Assembly: GCA_021234155.1 (NCBI GenBank)
Contig: JAJEKV010000222.1
Location: 376,001 to 440,000 of the forward strand
Direction of reading: 5' to 3'
Length of the DNA: 64,000 bases
DNA from: Isoetes taiwanensis
Taxonomy: Eukaryota; Streptophyta; Lycopodiopsida; Isoetales; Isoetaceae
The notes beneath the pieces are model-generated. The model worked only from the letters and a program-made list of their open reading frames with translations, was not told where the DNA came from and made no database searches. Numbering within the stretch: position 1 is the first letter of the stretch; every line of letters starts with the position of its first letter. The position numbers were made by a program, and so were the translations under genes. Positions 32,252-44,200 of this stretch are shown one piece after another.

Positions 32252-33390
32252 CTTTGGATGGTTGGACGCAAGAGCACTAGTGTCCAATGGGTAACTTGAC
32301 TGTTATAACACCTTATTGTATACTATTCATTTGCATAGGCACATTTTCCTCTAGAGGAGTTTGGTCTCATCTCTGTTTTGTCTTCGTTGAGATCACTCCT
32401 GAATTATATGCACTAAAGCAATTCAATTGAAATAAATAAGGAACAATGGCTACACTCGCTAGAGGGGCAGTTATTTGAGACTCTGACCATACTCTTTCAG
32501 CTAGGGAAAGGTTTTATGATTGCTCTGATGATGCAGGTTAGATGATTCTTTTGGATGTACTAATCGACGTTGTTGTGGTGTTTGAAGAGCTACAGTGCTA
32601 CTGCTGATAATGAAATTATAATCCCTTTAGGCTGCAAAAATAAAAAGAGAACAGCCCATTCTATGTACAAAAAGGTGATGATCCTAATGATTAGTTCTGG
32701 TTAAATTTGATACAAGCAGGCCACAAAATGGACCAGGATGAAGGAATTACTTTGGCAGAATCTCAGCTAGAGCAGGTGTTTGAAAATGAAATGTTTGAAA
32801 CCAAATCAAATGTTAACAAGGATGTGTTGTAAAAATTTTCAAAAACCCACCCGTCAAAAATTACCTATGTTGGGAGAGATGATATAACCAGATACGGATC
32901 CATGAAAACACAAGTTACTTGTTCAATACATAAATTTTCCTCTCAATTTTGATGAGTATAAGTGCCACATCCATATAATATTTCTAGGGAATGAAAATGA
33001 AAGAACAAAAGAACTATGGTTTTAAAATATGTCTAGCATAAAAACGGCTTTTTGGTAATCTTTATTCAAACATGCTTTTTGGTAAAACTAGGAGAAGGGC
33101 AGGCTTAGGGCAAAGGATTAGCAATGGTTACATCTATACAAGGGCAGGTGCAATTGCTACAGAGTTTTCTTTTTGTAGAATAGGACAAATAGACCGAGAT
33201 AGTGCAAGTGAAGTATATGACAACGAAGGAGTAGTCTCGCAAGAGGGTAGGAGGACAAGAACTTGGAAAAATGGCAACTGGTGCCAACTATAGAAGCATC
33301 CACCAAGATGAATAACTCTTTGGAACTTATTGATCTTCTTCTATTATGCATGGTAATTGTCTCTTATGGGAAGAGGGTGAAATCATAAGG
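32252..33390. other. 3' flank of the kelch gene, no further gene
   Basis: AATAAATAAGG near 32430 could be a polyadenylation signal. The rest is AT-rich with no supported feature. Confidence 0.35.
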
Positions 33391-33396
33391 AAGTTT

Positions 33397-33650
33397 TTTT
33401 TTTTTTTTTTTTTGAAGGACGTCAAGCTTTATTCACCAACTAGAAACCAGAGCAACATAAATGCAAAGACAGGATTATAACCCCAGTGGACAAACCGATC
33501 CAACTGAGCACAACCACCTGCCTATGCAAAAGAATGAATCTGAAGGTAAGTATGCCAGATCAGTACTTTCTTCTCTTGATCAAGAGAAGAACAATTGTAA
33601 GCCATAACAATTTTATCTTGCGCCCACTGAAGAACAACCTCATCTGCAGT
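33397..33650 (-). mobile_element. 254-bp truncated L1 insertion
   Basis: It begins with a T-run (minus-strand poly(A)) then GAAGGACGTCAAGC, matching the L1 end at 24560. It is flanked by a perfect 15-bp duplication, ATCATAAGGAAGTTT (33382-33396 and 33651-33665). Confidence 0.92.
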
Positions 33651-34071
33651 ATCATAAGGAAGTTTAAGCACATTAGATAAGCTCTAGGATGTTGTAAGGT
33701 AAATTTAGTAGTACAATATTAAGGAAAATTGAAGAGCTCATCATACTTTTCTATGATGTTCATTGGTACTAGACTATATTAAATTACATGGAGTTAGAAA
33801 TCTGAGACATTCCAATCACATCTCCCTTAGTTCGATGAGGCAGGAGTGAGATAAGTCTCATCCAGGAAATACAATGGAACTCTGGGTAAATTAGAGGATC
33901 GTGGGGACACATGTCCTTATTTGACGTAACTCCACTGGGACCAGAAGTACACCACCAATCCAGCAGCGATCGGACCCATACTCTGCCCTCACTCAGTAAC
34001 AGACTATTAGACGCAACTCAGGGTAAATTTTAAGGATGTTAAATGTCTTTTCTATTCAAATTAAGATTGGC

Positions 34072-34670
34072 AGAAGGTGTGGTCTTGGGCATGGGACAAG
34101 CTACTTCATCCTAAAGTGGCAGTTCTTTGGTGGCAGATTCTTCATAGGTGTCTGCGGGTTAATGTGCTTGTCCATAAGTTTAACCCTAGAATATCAAATC
34201 GTTAAAGATGCAAGCGTGGATCCGAGACCATTGAGCATTGCTTTTTCATGTGTGAACACCTTAGAGATGTATGGGACTGGTTGTTTTCCTTTTTCGGGTT
34301 TCACTAACAAGTCAACAACTGCTGTTGGCAATTTACCCAAGTACTTGGACAGAGTTACAAGGCCAGGCTTTTCATCTAGCAGCAGGATGGTTGCTTTGGA
34401 CTATCTGGAAAAGACGAAGATTGGTAATCTTCAAAGGTCTGGATGTGGCAGATAATCGTGTTCTCCAAGAAGCTCAAGGTTACATTGTAAAGTCGTATCA
34501 TTGTTCTTCGCAAGAGGCGATTGATTTTTGAGGAGTTTTTGGATGTGCACTCTTATGCTTAGGCAGGTTGCTTCACTCGGTGGGTCTCCGCTTATCCGCT
34601 GAGATTTTATTCCTGTCTCTGCATTTATACTTGTATTTGACTCTTTGATTGAATAAAGTCTGACGTCCTT

Positions 34671-34700
<30 letters not shown>
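34072..34700 (+). mobile_element. Truncated L1 insertion with poly(A)
   Basis: It encodes only the ORF2 C-terminus (zf-RVT remnant near 34200-34270) and a 3' UTR ending CGTCCTTCAAAA plus a long A-run (34672-34700). It is flanked by ATTAAGATTGGC duplicates at 34060-34071 and 34701-34712. Confidence 0.92.
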
Positions 34701-34703
<3 letters not shown>

Positions 34704-34712
34704 AAGATTGGC

Positions 34713-36240
34713 TAAACCTATGGAAAACAAAAGTTCATAGATCCTTTTTAGGCAAAATTTGATAAATAAAACCCTTTAGTTATCTTCCCACTTAGCTAAA
34801 ATGTAAAATTTCTAAGATATGAAATTCTTGTGTTGGCAAATTTTTCTTGGTTGGTAGCTAAAGTGCAAATATTTAACTTCAAATTCTAAGCATTCATGAT
34901 CACATGAATGACAACTGATTCAATATGCTTCGATTACAAAATAATAACAAAGATTCAAAGTACAATTTATAAGGAACAAACAATACCATTTGAGGGAACA
35001 CATATATTTAAGTTGGGGTCAAATGCATCCAAATGGCTAACTTGGTGCATAGAGCCCTTTAAGATCAACAATTGCAAGAATAAATCACTATCACTTAAAG
35101 CTTAAAATGCTGACTACATAACATTCACCTATAACCTAAACGACTTATAATTCAAATTCAATATCCATCAAAGCATGATTGATGTAGCTATTGGCGGTAC
35201 CTAAATTGAAGAGGTTTCTGAATAGATTCAACATGGCTATTTGAATTGATCAGGGTGCGCCTAATCAACTTCAGAGAAGGCGATTTAGCATGCCATACTG
35301 TAGCCAATCCCGGCAAAGTTCTAGATGTTTAAAACTTTCCCCCTTGAGAATGGCCAAATTATTTTTTTCTTAAAAAATGACCTTTATTAACTTTAGCCAC
35401 AAATTTTGACTAAGGGTCTGAAAAATTGCCATTTGTGGAATCTTAGCCACTCTTTAATACCATGGCTAGCTCACTAATAGAACCTAGTAGCCACAAACTA
35501 TCTACTTCTTGCCTTGAAAACCTTTTAACATCACTTAATTGGGCTTGCCTTGTTTATTTATGCCTTTGTTGATATATTGACTATTTCAAACCTTAACTAT
35601 TAAAGTTTATTGAGCCATTTTGCCTTGCCTTGCCAATGAATTGCCATTATCTAGAGCCCCATGCTAGTCCACCAAGACTAACATCTCAAACCACACCTCC
35701 GAGCTATCATAATCATATCAAATATAGCAAAAAAGCTCTCTAAATCAAATGAAATGTCCTAAACACATTCTAGAGAAGGTGGACAACAGCATTAAGAAAG
35801 TGCATTAGTCATCTAATGGGACTTTATGAGCAGATTTAAGTTTAAATGAGGATGAATCTGAGAAGTCTTGAACTCATCTCTAAATTAATCTTCCTGATGG
35901 CCTGAGAAGAATGTGTGAGAGCGCACGAAAGCACCTGAGAAGAATGCCTGATAGCGGGTGAGAAGATTGAATTGGAAGCATTTGAAAATACAATACAATC
36001 TTGTACCAAGCATATCTCAGGGCAGTTGAGACACTGCCATAATCTAAATTTTCCACATGCAAAATTTGAATATCACTAGAAGATCTATTCTTGTTCAAGT
36101 GGGCTCTTAGATATTCTTCTCAAATGCTCCTCATGCCAATTTACCAGGATGAATTATTTATCAGGATGCGTGGATTGTTTTGATTTACCAGTTTGAATTA
36201 TTTAAATTTGGAATGATGGCAAATATTTGAAAGTGGATCA
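34713..36240. other. No supported gene
   Basis: AT-rich sequence. Short frames are not recognisable. GAGAAGAATG recurs between about 35907 and 35946 as a small imperfect repeat. Confidence 0.4.
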
Positions 36241-36244
36241 TGAT

Positions 36245-37817
36245 TCAAAAGCTGAATTTTATGTGTACCGTGTATTTTAGCTGAAAAGGGGCACCTAAAT
36301 TTCTTTGGAGCCGGAAGTGGCCAGAATTTTTCCACGAGATTAATTCACAGGTGGCATAATAAATATGACGATTATATCTTTTACGCACGACATATTTATG
36401 GTAGCGCCCGCTGTAATTATGACACGCTCGATCAACCGACATACCATAGTCTCCTTCTCTTGAACAACATATCCAACTGGTTGCTCCATGTAAATTTTTT
36501 CTTGAAGATCACCATTAAGAAAGGCCCTCGACGTCCACCTGATGTACTTCCAAGTCATGGGCAGTGCAAATGCTAAAAGAGCTCTTACAGTAGTTAACCG
36601 AACTACAGATCAGAAAGTCTAAGTATAATCAACTCTTGCAACTTGAAAAGAACCCTTTGCAACCAAGCGAGCTTTAAGTTTAGCAAAAGTTACCATCAGC
36701 TCGATATTTAATCTTGAACGTCCATTTATATTTGATCGTCTTCCTTCCAAGTGGCAATTCAATCAACTTCCAAGTTCCTTTATTGATCAAGGAATCATAT
36801 TCGGCATCCATGAGAATTTTCCAATTTGCATTCTGTGGAGAAGCGACCGCCTCATCATAAGTGGTAGGATCATCTGTAATGGTAAAACAAGAATGAGAAT
36901 CATCAAGGTAATAACATCTGGCATGATAGTCCAAGATCCTTTTAGTAGGTTGCCAATGACGGTGTGAGGAACGAATAATTTCATGTGCAACCGGTACCAC
37001 ATCCATGCTAGCATCACCATCATCAGGGCTCATCGATACAGACATATCAAGAAGTTCATGAAGGACTAATGAAGGGTTGTGAGTGGATGTAGAAGTATGA
37101 GGAAGTGTATGAGGGGTTATGAGCACTAGTAACTTTTGGAGAACCTAGGAAAATAGGAGCATCATCCTCTTCGATGTGAAAGTCACGCAATATGACAGTT
37201 GAAGTTGTAGGATTATAGGTTTTACTAGTCATTCCTTTCTTATCAAAAATAACATCTCTTTCTAAGAAGATTCTTTCTGCCTCAATATTCCAAAAGCGAT
37301 AGCCACTAGTGTCAAAAGAATATCCCAAGAGAATACACCTTCTCGATATCGGATCAAGCTTTTTACGAGTGGATATATGTACCCAAGCCAAATATCCAAT
37401 AATATGCAGGTGTGCAATGTCCGCCTTATTGCCAGTCCATAACTGATATGGAGTCATATCACCTAAAGCAACAGAAACCAATCTATTCTGAAGATAGACA
37501 ACAGTTGACGCTCCATTCTGCTGAGGTGTATAAGGAATAGTGAATCATGATGAACATCTTCTTCGGCACAAAATTGGGTGAAACCATGTGATTTGTATTC
37601 ACCACCATTGTCGATCTCTTTAATCGCCTACCTGTTTGTGTTTCAACCATTATCTTGAACTCCTTAAACTTAGATAACACCTCAAACTTGTTCTTGAGAA
37701 TATAAACATGTGTATATCGAGAAAAATCATCAATGAATAGTAAAAAGTAGTAGCCACTTCCGTGTTGCAGCAATGGACCATAAATATCAGAATGCACCAA
37801 GTCAAGAATATTAGATG
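36245..37817 (-). mobile_element. Copia element 1 (minus), 3' part: integrase C-terminal half and RT start
   Basis: Reading leftwards on the minus strand: integrase core (FLLFIDDFSRYTHVYILK, 37483-37800), then PYQLWTGNKADIAHLHIIG and RRCILLGYSF (37056-37481), a linker, then RT entry (NANWKILMDAEYDSLI, NKGTWKLIELP, KYKWTFKIKY to 36680) and FLNGDLQEKIYMEQP (about 36500). The RT breaks off near 36245, before a YVDD box and RNase H, and no 3' LTR was found, so this end is truncated. Several frame breaks show it is dead. Confidence 0.85.
37806..37817. repeat. 12-bp target-site duplication (left)
   Basis: GAATATTAGATG recurs at 39258-39269 beyond the L1 poly(A). Confidence 0.9.
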
Positions 37818-39257
37818 CGGGATTGAATTAATTGGAAAACCTGGCGCACCGCTTGGCCGCTTAGGGCTTTGTCCTACGGCCGTACATGCCCATCCGGCCC
37901 TGCCTGCCCACATTCGGCCATGCCAGAGGAGATTGCCAGGTTCGTTTTGGATGGTGGATGGATGGGTAAGGGCAGCAACCACTCAAATGGGGCCAGCCGA
38001 AGGGATTTCTCCTGCTTTGATTTTGAGCAACAAGGATCATCCCTTCATCCAGGTGATCCTTATTTCATCCTAATAATTTGGCAGGAACCTTCCTTCTTTT
38101 TCCACGTCTTGCTGGCAGAATGTACATAGAATAGGAAGATGGAGACAACAAGTTCTGTTCCTCTTTGTAGCTATGGCAGATTGATTAGTCAGATTTCAAG
38201 ATTTGATGGCATTTTAGGTGTCTTCTCACAATTTATAATTCAAGGCTGGGCTCTGGAGAGTAGTCTGGTGGGTTGGGCTTATTCTAAGTCTAACCAGCTT
38301 CAAGATGACTGTTTGAAGTCTCTGTAAATTTTCCACCAATTTAAGGTATTTTGGATGATCAGGAGGTTATTTGGTTACAACGAATCAGAACTTTAAAAGC
38401 CTGTGGCAGCTTTAAGAATAGTGTGACAGCCTATTCTACTTTTATTGTTGCTTCCATCCATATATTCTATGTATATATGGAGATTTTTATGTATCTTAGC
38501 AGATGTGATCAGTTTACTAGATCTGAAATCTTGAAATTCAAGTGGCGGGAGACCTTGGATTTCATTTTTTGATGGAGGGTTTGTGGATGGATAGCTACTG
38601 AATTTCTACTTGTAAGTAAACATGATGATCTAGAGGCATCTCCAACAATGCACCATCTTTCGGATCACATTTTTAGGGCTGAGCTATGGTCTAGTTGGTA
38701 TTCATTGGATTTAGATTTATGGCGAGCTAGGAGATTGCACTGCCTTTATAATGGGAATGTTCATCTTCAGGCATAAGATTTGGGTAATTATTTGTCTACA
38801 TGTCCTTTTTCTGTTTCCTCCTGATTTTGGTTCATGTTTTACTCTTCCAGTTTGCAAAGGATACTGAAAATCTTTCTTGGGCTTAATCTATATGTGGCCA
38901 TTAAGGGTAACAGAAGCTGCTACAGTTGGGCTAACAATGGATCAGTTGTTGAAAACTGTGGAGAGGTTCCTATAGTAATTGGTTTTAACAGAAGAAGAAT
39001 GGTTTACCACTATAGTATGTTGAAGCCGAAGAAGATGTTGAATGACTCCATTGGTAGTACTTAACTTGTCCATTCATTCTACTTTATGTTAGTAGTTTCT
39101 TATTTTTCCCTGGATCTTCTGGGTTCCCCCTAGATATTCAGGGTTTCTATGTGTTGGAATTCTTTCAATATGATTTTTATGGAATCATGTATGTGCTGTA
39201 AATTTATATCATATGAATGAATACAAAATCTATCGTGCCTTCCAAAAAAAAAAAGGG
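37818..39257 (+). mobile_element. 5'-truncated L1 inserted in copia element 1
   Basis: It ends GAATACAAAATCTATCGTGC-type sequence followed by an A-run (39244-39254), the same tail style as other L1 copies here. It is flanked by 12-bp duplicates. Only short broken frames remain (for example YSWANNGSVVENCGEVP near 38930), probably ORF2 C-terminus and 3' UTR. Confidence 0.85.
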
Positions 39258-39642
39258 GAATATTAGATGTCAAAATCTCATATTTTACACAAGAACGGCC
39301 GCCTATGCAATTTTCCAAAAGCACATGTATCATAATTGCCCATGAACTTTGATCTTTTCACCGCCTTGTTGCGTTCGAAGGCCACAAGGTAAGGAACACT
39401 GACATGACCAAATATGCGGTGCCATAACAACCATAAAGTACTTCTTTTATCCATCACCATATTCACGAATCAGCAGTTGATTAATTTGATTTCCCATGTA
39501 GTGAGCGGTAGCTAATACGCAACCATCAACAATAAAGTGACAAATATTTCTCTCAAACTGCACCGCAACACCTAAATCAGCAAGTCGAGAAACTGAAAGC
39601 AATGTTCTGCGCAACTCATGAACATGAAGAACATCCCCTAGA
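39258..39642 (-). mobile_element. Copia element 1, middle part: protease-to-GAG-pre-integrase
   Basis: Minus-strand frames read LRRTLLSVSRLADLGV, QFERNICHFIVDGCVL and LWHRIFGHVSVPYL with CAFGKLHR, the zinc-binding pre-integrase region. The frame continues across the CTAGA site into 48885 onward once the inserted LTR element is removed. Confidence 0.85.
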
Positions 39643-41269
39643 CGTGACGCTCCCTGAATATATACGGCGCTCCGGACGTATACATACAAGGACTTCCCCC
39701 TCCCATGGCAATCAGCTCACCATGAGCAGGGCCCTCCGTCTAACTCGGACCATCCATAGAAAGATACCCAGGTGAAGGACACAGAGGTGTCATTCGGCCC
39801 ACGCCTTCAATGGGACTCCTAAGTCGCGGAAGCGTGAATACATGTTAGCATACAACATAAATCATACATAAATATCCACCACAAAGGTACTAACGGCAAA
39901 GAAGATGCATCTAATCCTAAGGAAAACGCCCCAAAACCCGGGTTCTACCCCACTCGGACTCTGTGAGGATGGATGGGACGGCTCGGTCTCAAGAGATCAG
40001 CGGTGAGGTATAACCTAAGCGTTGGTGACATAGAACGATGGCTAGGATAGTCCACTCCATCCGCCCCCCTCACATTGCACTTTGCGGATGATTTGAATCA
40101 AGCTATGGCACCATTGTAGCCTTTCGGAGACGCGATCCCAAGGAATCACCCGCCGGGACTACTCGGGTTACATCTCCCGGTCAGATGGGGCAGGAGAAGT
40201 GTCCCCTTCAGTCGCAGATGAATCCATGGGTGAACTAGAGGACACGCGTGCCGCATCGGCAACCCCCGCATCCGTGCGGACTTACTCCCCTAACTTTATA
40301 TTCAAAATCTGGAATGATCACACCAATCGTATCCGGGAGTGTCGGGCCCATACCCGGCCCCTCGTGGACCGGCTATCGGGCCTAGCTCACTATAGGAGTC
40401 CCCGTAGCCTTTTATGCTCAGGCGAGACCCCACCCCACACTTCATCACTCACGACCCCTTATCGGTGCTTCAATGATGCCATAGATTCCACGGCTTCGGT
40501 GGGATCTTGTGCCTGAGCCGCAACTAATGGGAATAATGAGGGGCTCTATCTAGGAGCATACTACAATACATGGGCTCAGAGGTCTCTACCCCCCCGTAAT
40601 CCCCATCTCCGGAGTGCTAACTAGACAAAGAACTACTAAACCATCAACCAAAGCACATACGTAAAACTAGAGATAAGAATACTCACCATATCAATCAAGG
40701 GTTAGCCTAACGGGTAAAACCACGAGAGAAAAGCAGAGAGAGAACACACCACAGAGAGGCGCTATGCTATAGATCAACAAAGAAGCCTAACAGAGGCGCT
40801 AACCTACTATGATCACAACTAAGCTAACTATGTACTAACCGGAACCATAGCTAGCTCCACTATCCCTCCGGGGTCGCCATCGTTTCGGGCTAGAACAGGG
40901 TCGAACAAAGACATCGTGGTTGGCAAAGCATCTCCTCCTCCATCTCCAATTGCCCCAAATCGAATTGGGGCAAATTGGAGTGCAACCCCAATTTGGGTGT
41001 CCCAAATTGGAAACTTCTGCCTTTGCCCAATCGATTTGGGCGGTGGCGACTTTAGGTTGGTTAATATTAGCTAATTTGGTATTTTAGCCCTTTTTAATAT
41101 TAGGTTAAGCCCTAAATTCGAATTAGGGTTTTAGGTTAGGTTTCCACTTTAATAATGAATTATTAACATAGCTAACCTTAGCTTATGAATAATTAATGTG
41201 CCATTAATTATTCATAATGACGTGTCTTGTATTTATACTCAAAAGGCGATAAATATGTGGAGCGTCACA
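39643..41269 (-). repeat. 3' LTR of the nested element (1627 bp)
   Basis: Collinear with 47246-48884 (GTATACATAC.AGGACTTCCCC, CACCATATCAATCAAGGG, AATAATTAATGTGCC). The two differ by many substitutions and small indels, so the insertion is not recent. Ends in GTGGAGCGTCACA. Confidence 0.9.
40948..40981. repeat. Hairpin inside the LTR
   Basis: CCAATT-GCCCCAA and TTGGGGC-AAATTGG pair around a short centre. The second LTR keeps the inner GCCCCAA/TTGGGGC part near 48570. Its position near the transcribed end of the LTR is compatible with a termination or packaging structure (inference). Confidence 0.6.
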
Positions 41270-41295
41270 TTCTCCCCACCTTAAAAAATGATGTT
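41270..41295 (-). promoter_or_regulatory. Polypurine tract of the nested LTR element
   Basis: On the minus strand TTTTTTAAGGTGGGGAGAA lies directly before the 3' LTR. This is the plus-strand primer site. Confidence 0.8.
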
Positions 41296-44200
41296 GTCCT
41301 CAGCATCAAGACTACTCTTGTTGCAGGGCAACACATCGTACATTGGAAGGAAGTCTCCCCTCCTTAAAGAGATAGCGTAAAGTGATTAAGTTTGAAATGA
41401 CTTGTAATGTGCAATTTATAACTCTAGAATATAAACGGAATAGAGGTATAGATCGGACATGATCATGGCTTAGGACTTTATCAAAAGTCAACAGATGAGT
41501 TTCAAGGTTTGTGGAAATCATTCTTTTTTACACATTTCATTCTTTTGTGATGAGTTTGCGGTTTATCCGTCATTGTAGAAATCATTGTATTTTTATACTA
41601 TTATATGACTTTGTAATTCTTTTAATATAGTACCTAACTTAATTTTGTAGCAAAATTTTGTTTAGTAGAAAGTCATTCTAATCATATTAATCCGTGTATA
41701 TGCCCTTCTATTATATTCTTTTTGACTTTGCAAGTGATTTGTTTAACCTTTCCATACTTTAATAGTAGATCCATAGTTTACGGCCTTCATGATTTATTAT
41801 TCCGATAGTGAGGCCTTGATATGCAAAGGGTAATTCCCCAGTAGAAAATGAGACTACATTGTTGATAGAAATGTTGGTTTAATTTCAAAAAAGTTCTAAG
41901 GTGTGAAACTCCTATTGCTATATTGTTGGCTTTAAGTAACCATGGGTAAAGAGGACACATATTAAATCTAAAGTCATGGATCTACATTTCTATCGATAAT
42001 GCTCCAATTTGAAAAAGTAATAGATGGTTCTTGAGGTTAATTGTCCAAAGGAATTTCGAGGTGAACTATGACTAAAACGAGCTTTACCTCACATGAGCAC
42101 ACCTATTAATTCATTAGTTATATCTATACATTTATTGAGATGGATCCATGGCGGAAGCATCAAAAGCCATGCCCGTGCTTCTTGAGGCTATTATATAATG
42201 ATGGATAAGCAGTCCGGGTTCTTACTTGAAGTAGAAGTGCCAAACGTTGGGAATAAGGAGTGGTAAGGTATTTTTGATTTGGGATCGATAGAAAATTGGT
42301 AGATGTTTGGGTATGAACGACCTAATAATGTTTGATTTATTCCATTGCTACGTCTTTGGAGGATATATAATTACATGGAGATTGATTTATCTTATAGACC
42401 ATGTTAAGGAGGTACTATACTAAGGTGGAAACTGGTTTATAAGTACCCAGCTCATGAGAGGAAGATCACTTTAGAAGTATAGGTTTTGACAATGGTGGTG
42501 AAGGTATAGAATGTCGACCCGACACTTTATAGCTATTGCTAGTTGAATCGAGGTATGATTCGAGGAACGGTAGAGAATAATGTTGTACAAGGATATCGAT
42601 CCATAAACTATGGATTATAAAATTACATATACATTGCGTTTCGTAAGGAGATTGATGTTCCTGAGGCATGAGAGATGCAAGGGTATAGATGAGTAAGAAG
42701 ACTACGTAGCCACGTGGATACGTTTAATGACGGCGGTCAATTGCATGACGATTATGCATGATATAAATTAAGGAAATGGACACATTTGATGTCTGCTGGG
42801 AACATTGAGATGCCGTATAACAGACTGGACAATAGTGTGGAACGTACCCCACACAAGGTCAAGAGAAGACGACAACTGGTAGGACCAGGCGCAATCATCT
42901 AAAGGCTGCAAGGTATGTTGGAGCTTTGGTGACGCCAGACTTTGAAGGAAAGTTGACCTTCAACTAATGATACATTAGGAAGGCAAGTAATGTATCCATA
43001 CGACAAGTGGGGGACAAGAGATGGTTGAAAGTTGTTGTAAACAACATTTCAAATATAGAGAATCTGGAGAAACACTTTGAATAGACCAAAGTCTGGAGTA
43101 TGAATAAGGTAGGCGTCCAATGAATATCTTAGCAAAGAGAATGCGTTCTGGACTTGGTATCATGTGCGTATCCCGAGGAGTAGCTCCGCGTTGGTATATA
43201 TGTAATAGGACCATTTAATGGTAAAACATAACTAAAAAAAAGATAGGGTGTATAATAGAACTTTTAGTTCACATTCCATATGAATACGGAAGCAATGAAA
43301 TATAAGAGTTCTTATACTAGACGTTAAACATGTCCACTAGGAACTTAGGATGGCATCTGCCCCTGTGGAATTTGTGACTAGAGCTTGAGGATCAAGGCAA
43401 GTTGAAGAAATACAATCGCGGGACATATGAACATAGCTAGAGGGCTATGTCAACGAGTTACATATGAGTCTAGACGTAGGGTTGGTGCACGCATGTTAGT
43501 ATATCTCATAATAACAACGTAGTGATCTTGGATGTCGGAAGGAGTTAGTAGTATTAAATACTACACTAGTGAGAACATCGAGGATGTCGATTGTGATATT
43601 CAAATGTAGGTCATATTGGAAGATAGTAGAATGTTCGTACAAATGAGTGAAATATTACTTAGGAAGATTTAAGGAATAAGCATAATGATATGCGTATACT
43701 CAAAGATATTGGATTAAGTATGATCCAGGAGAGATAAGCATTCAAGTTACCCCAATGGTTGGAGTTGCCTATCTTAGGTTCATCGTACTAAGGAATATGG
43801 AAAGAGTTTAAAGTAGTGAAAATAGCCTGAGTAAGTCTAGCATATGCGGGATGTTACATTCAAAAACATCCCAAGGATGGTTGGAATGGTGTTGGAATAA
43901 CCGATAACGAGAGCTTAACTACTCAAAGGTTCTAGATACCAATGAATTACTTCAGCGTTATAATCTGAAAGCATTTATTTGGTTTCGGGAATAAGAAAAT
44001 GTGTAAAATATCGCATCCCCCTGATGGAAGAAAGGAGAAGTACGACGGCTTTGGCGATTATACCTTTAGGGATAACCGAGAAGAGGGCAATACATAGCAA
44101 TTCCAAGTCCCGATAAAAATCAAGATGAGGTGTATAGATTACAAGGAGTGAGATTATATAGACCAGTAGTCCATATATCCTAAGAGTTACCCTACTCGCG

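Noticed and set aside
37762-38129. Two ORFs rich in Pro/His/Ala
   Set aside because: They are inside the truncated L1 insertion, overlap each other in different frames, and start outside the element boundary.
40199-40516. 105-codon plus-strand ORF
   Set aside because: It lies wholly within an LTR, and the second LTR does not keep the frame intact.
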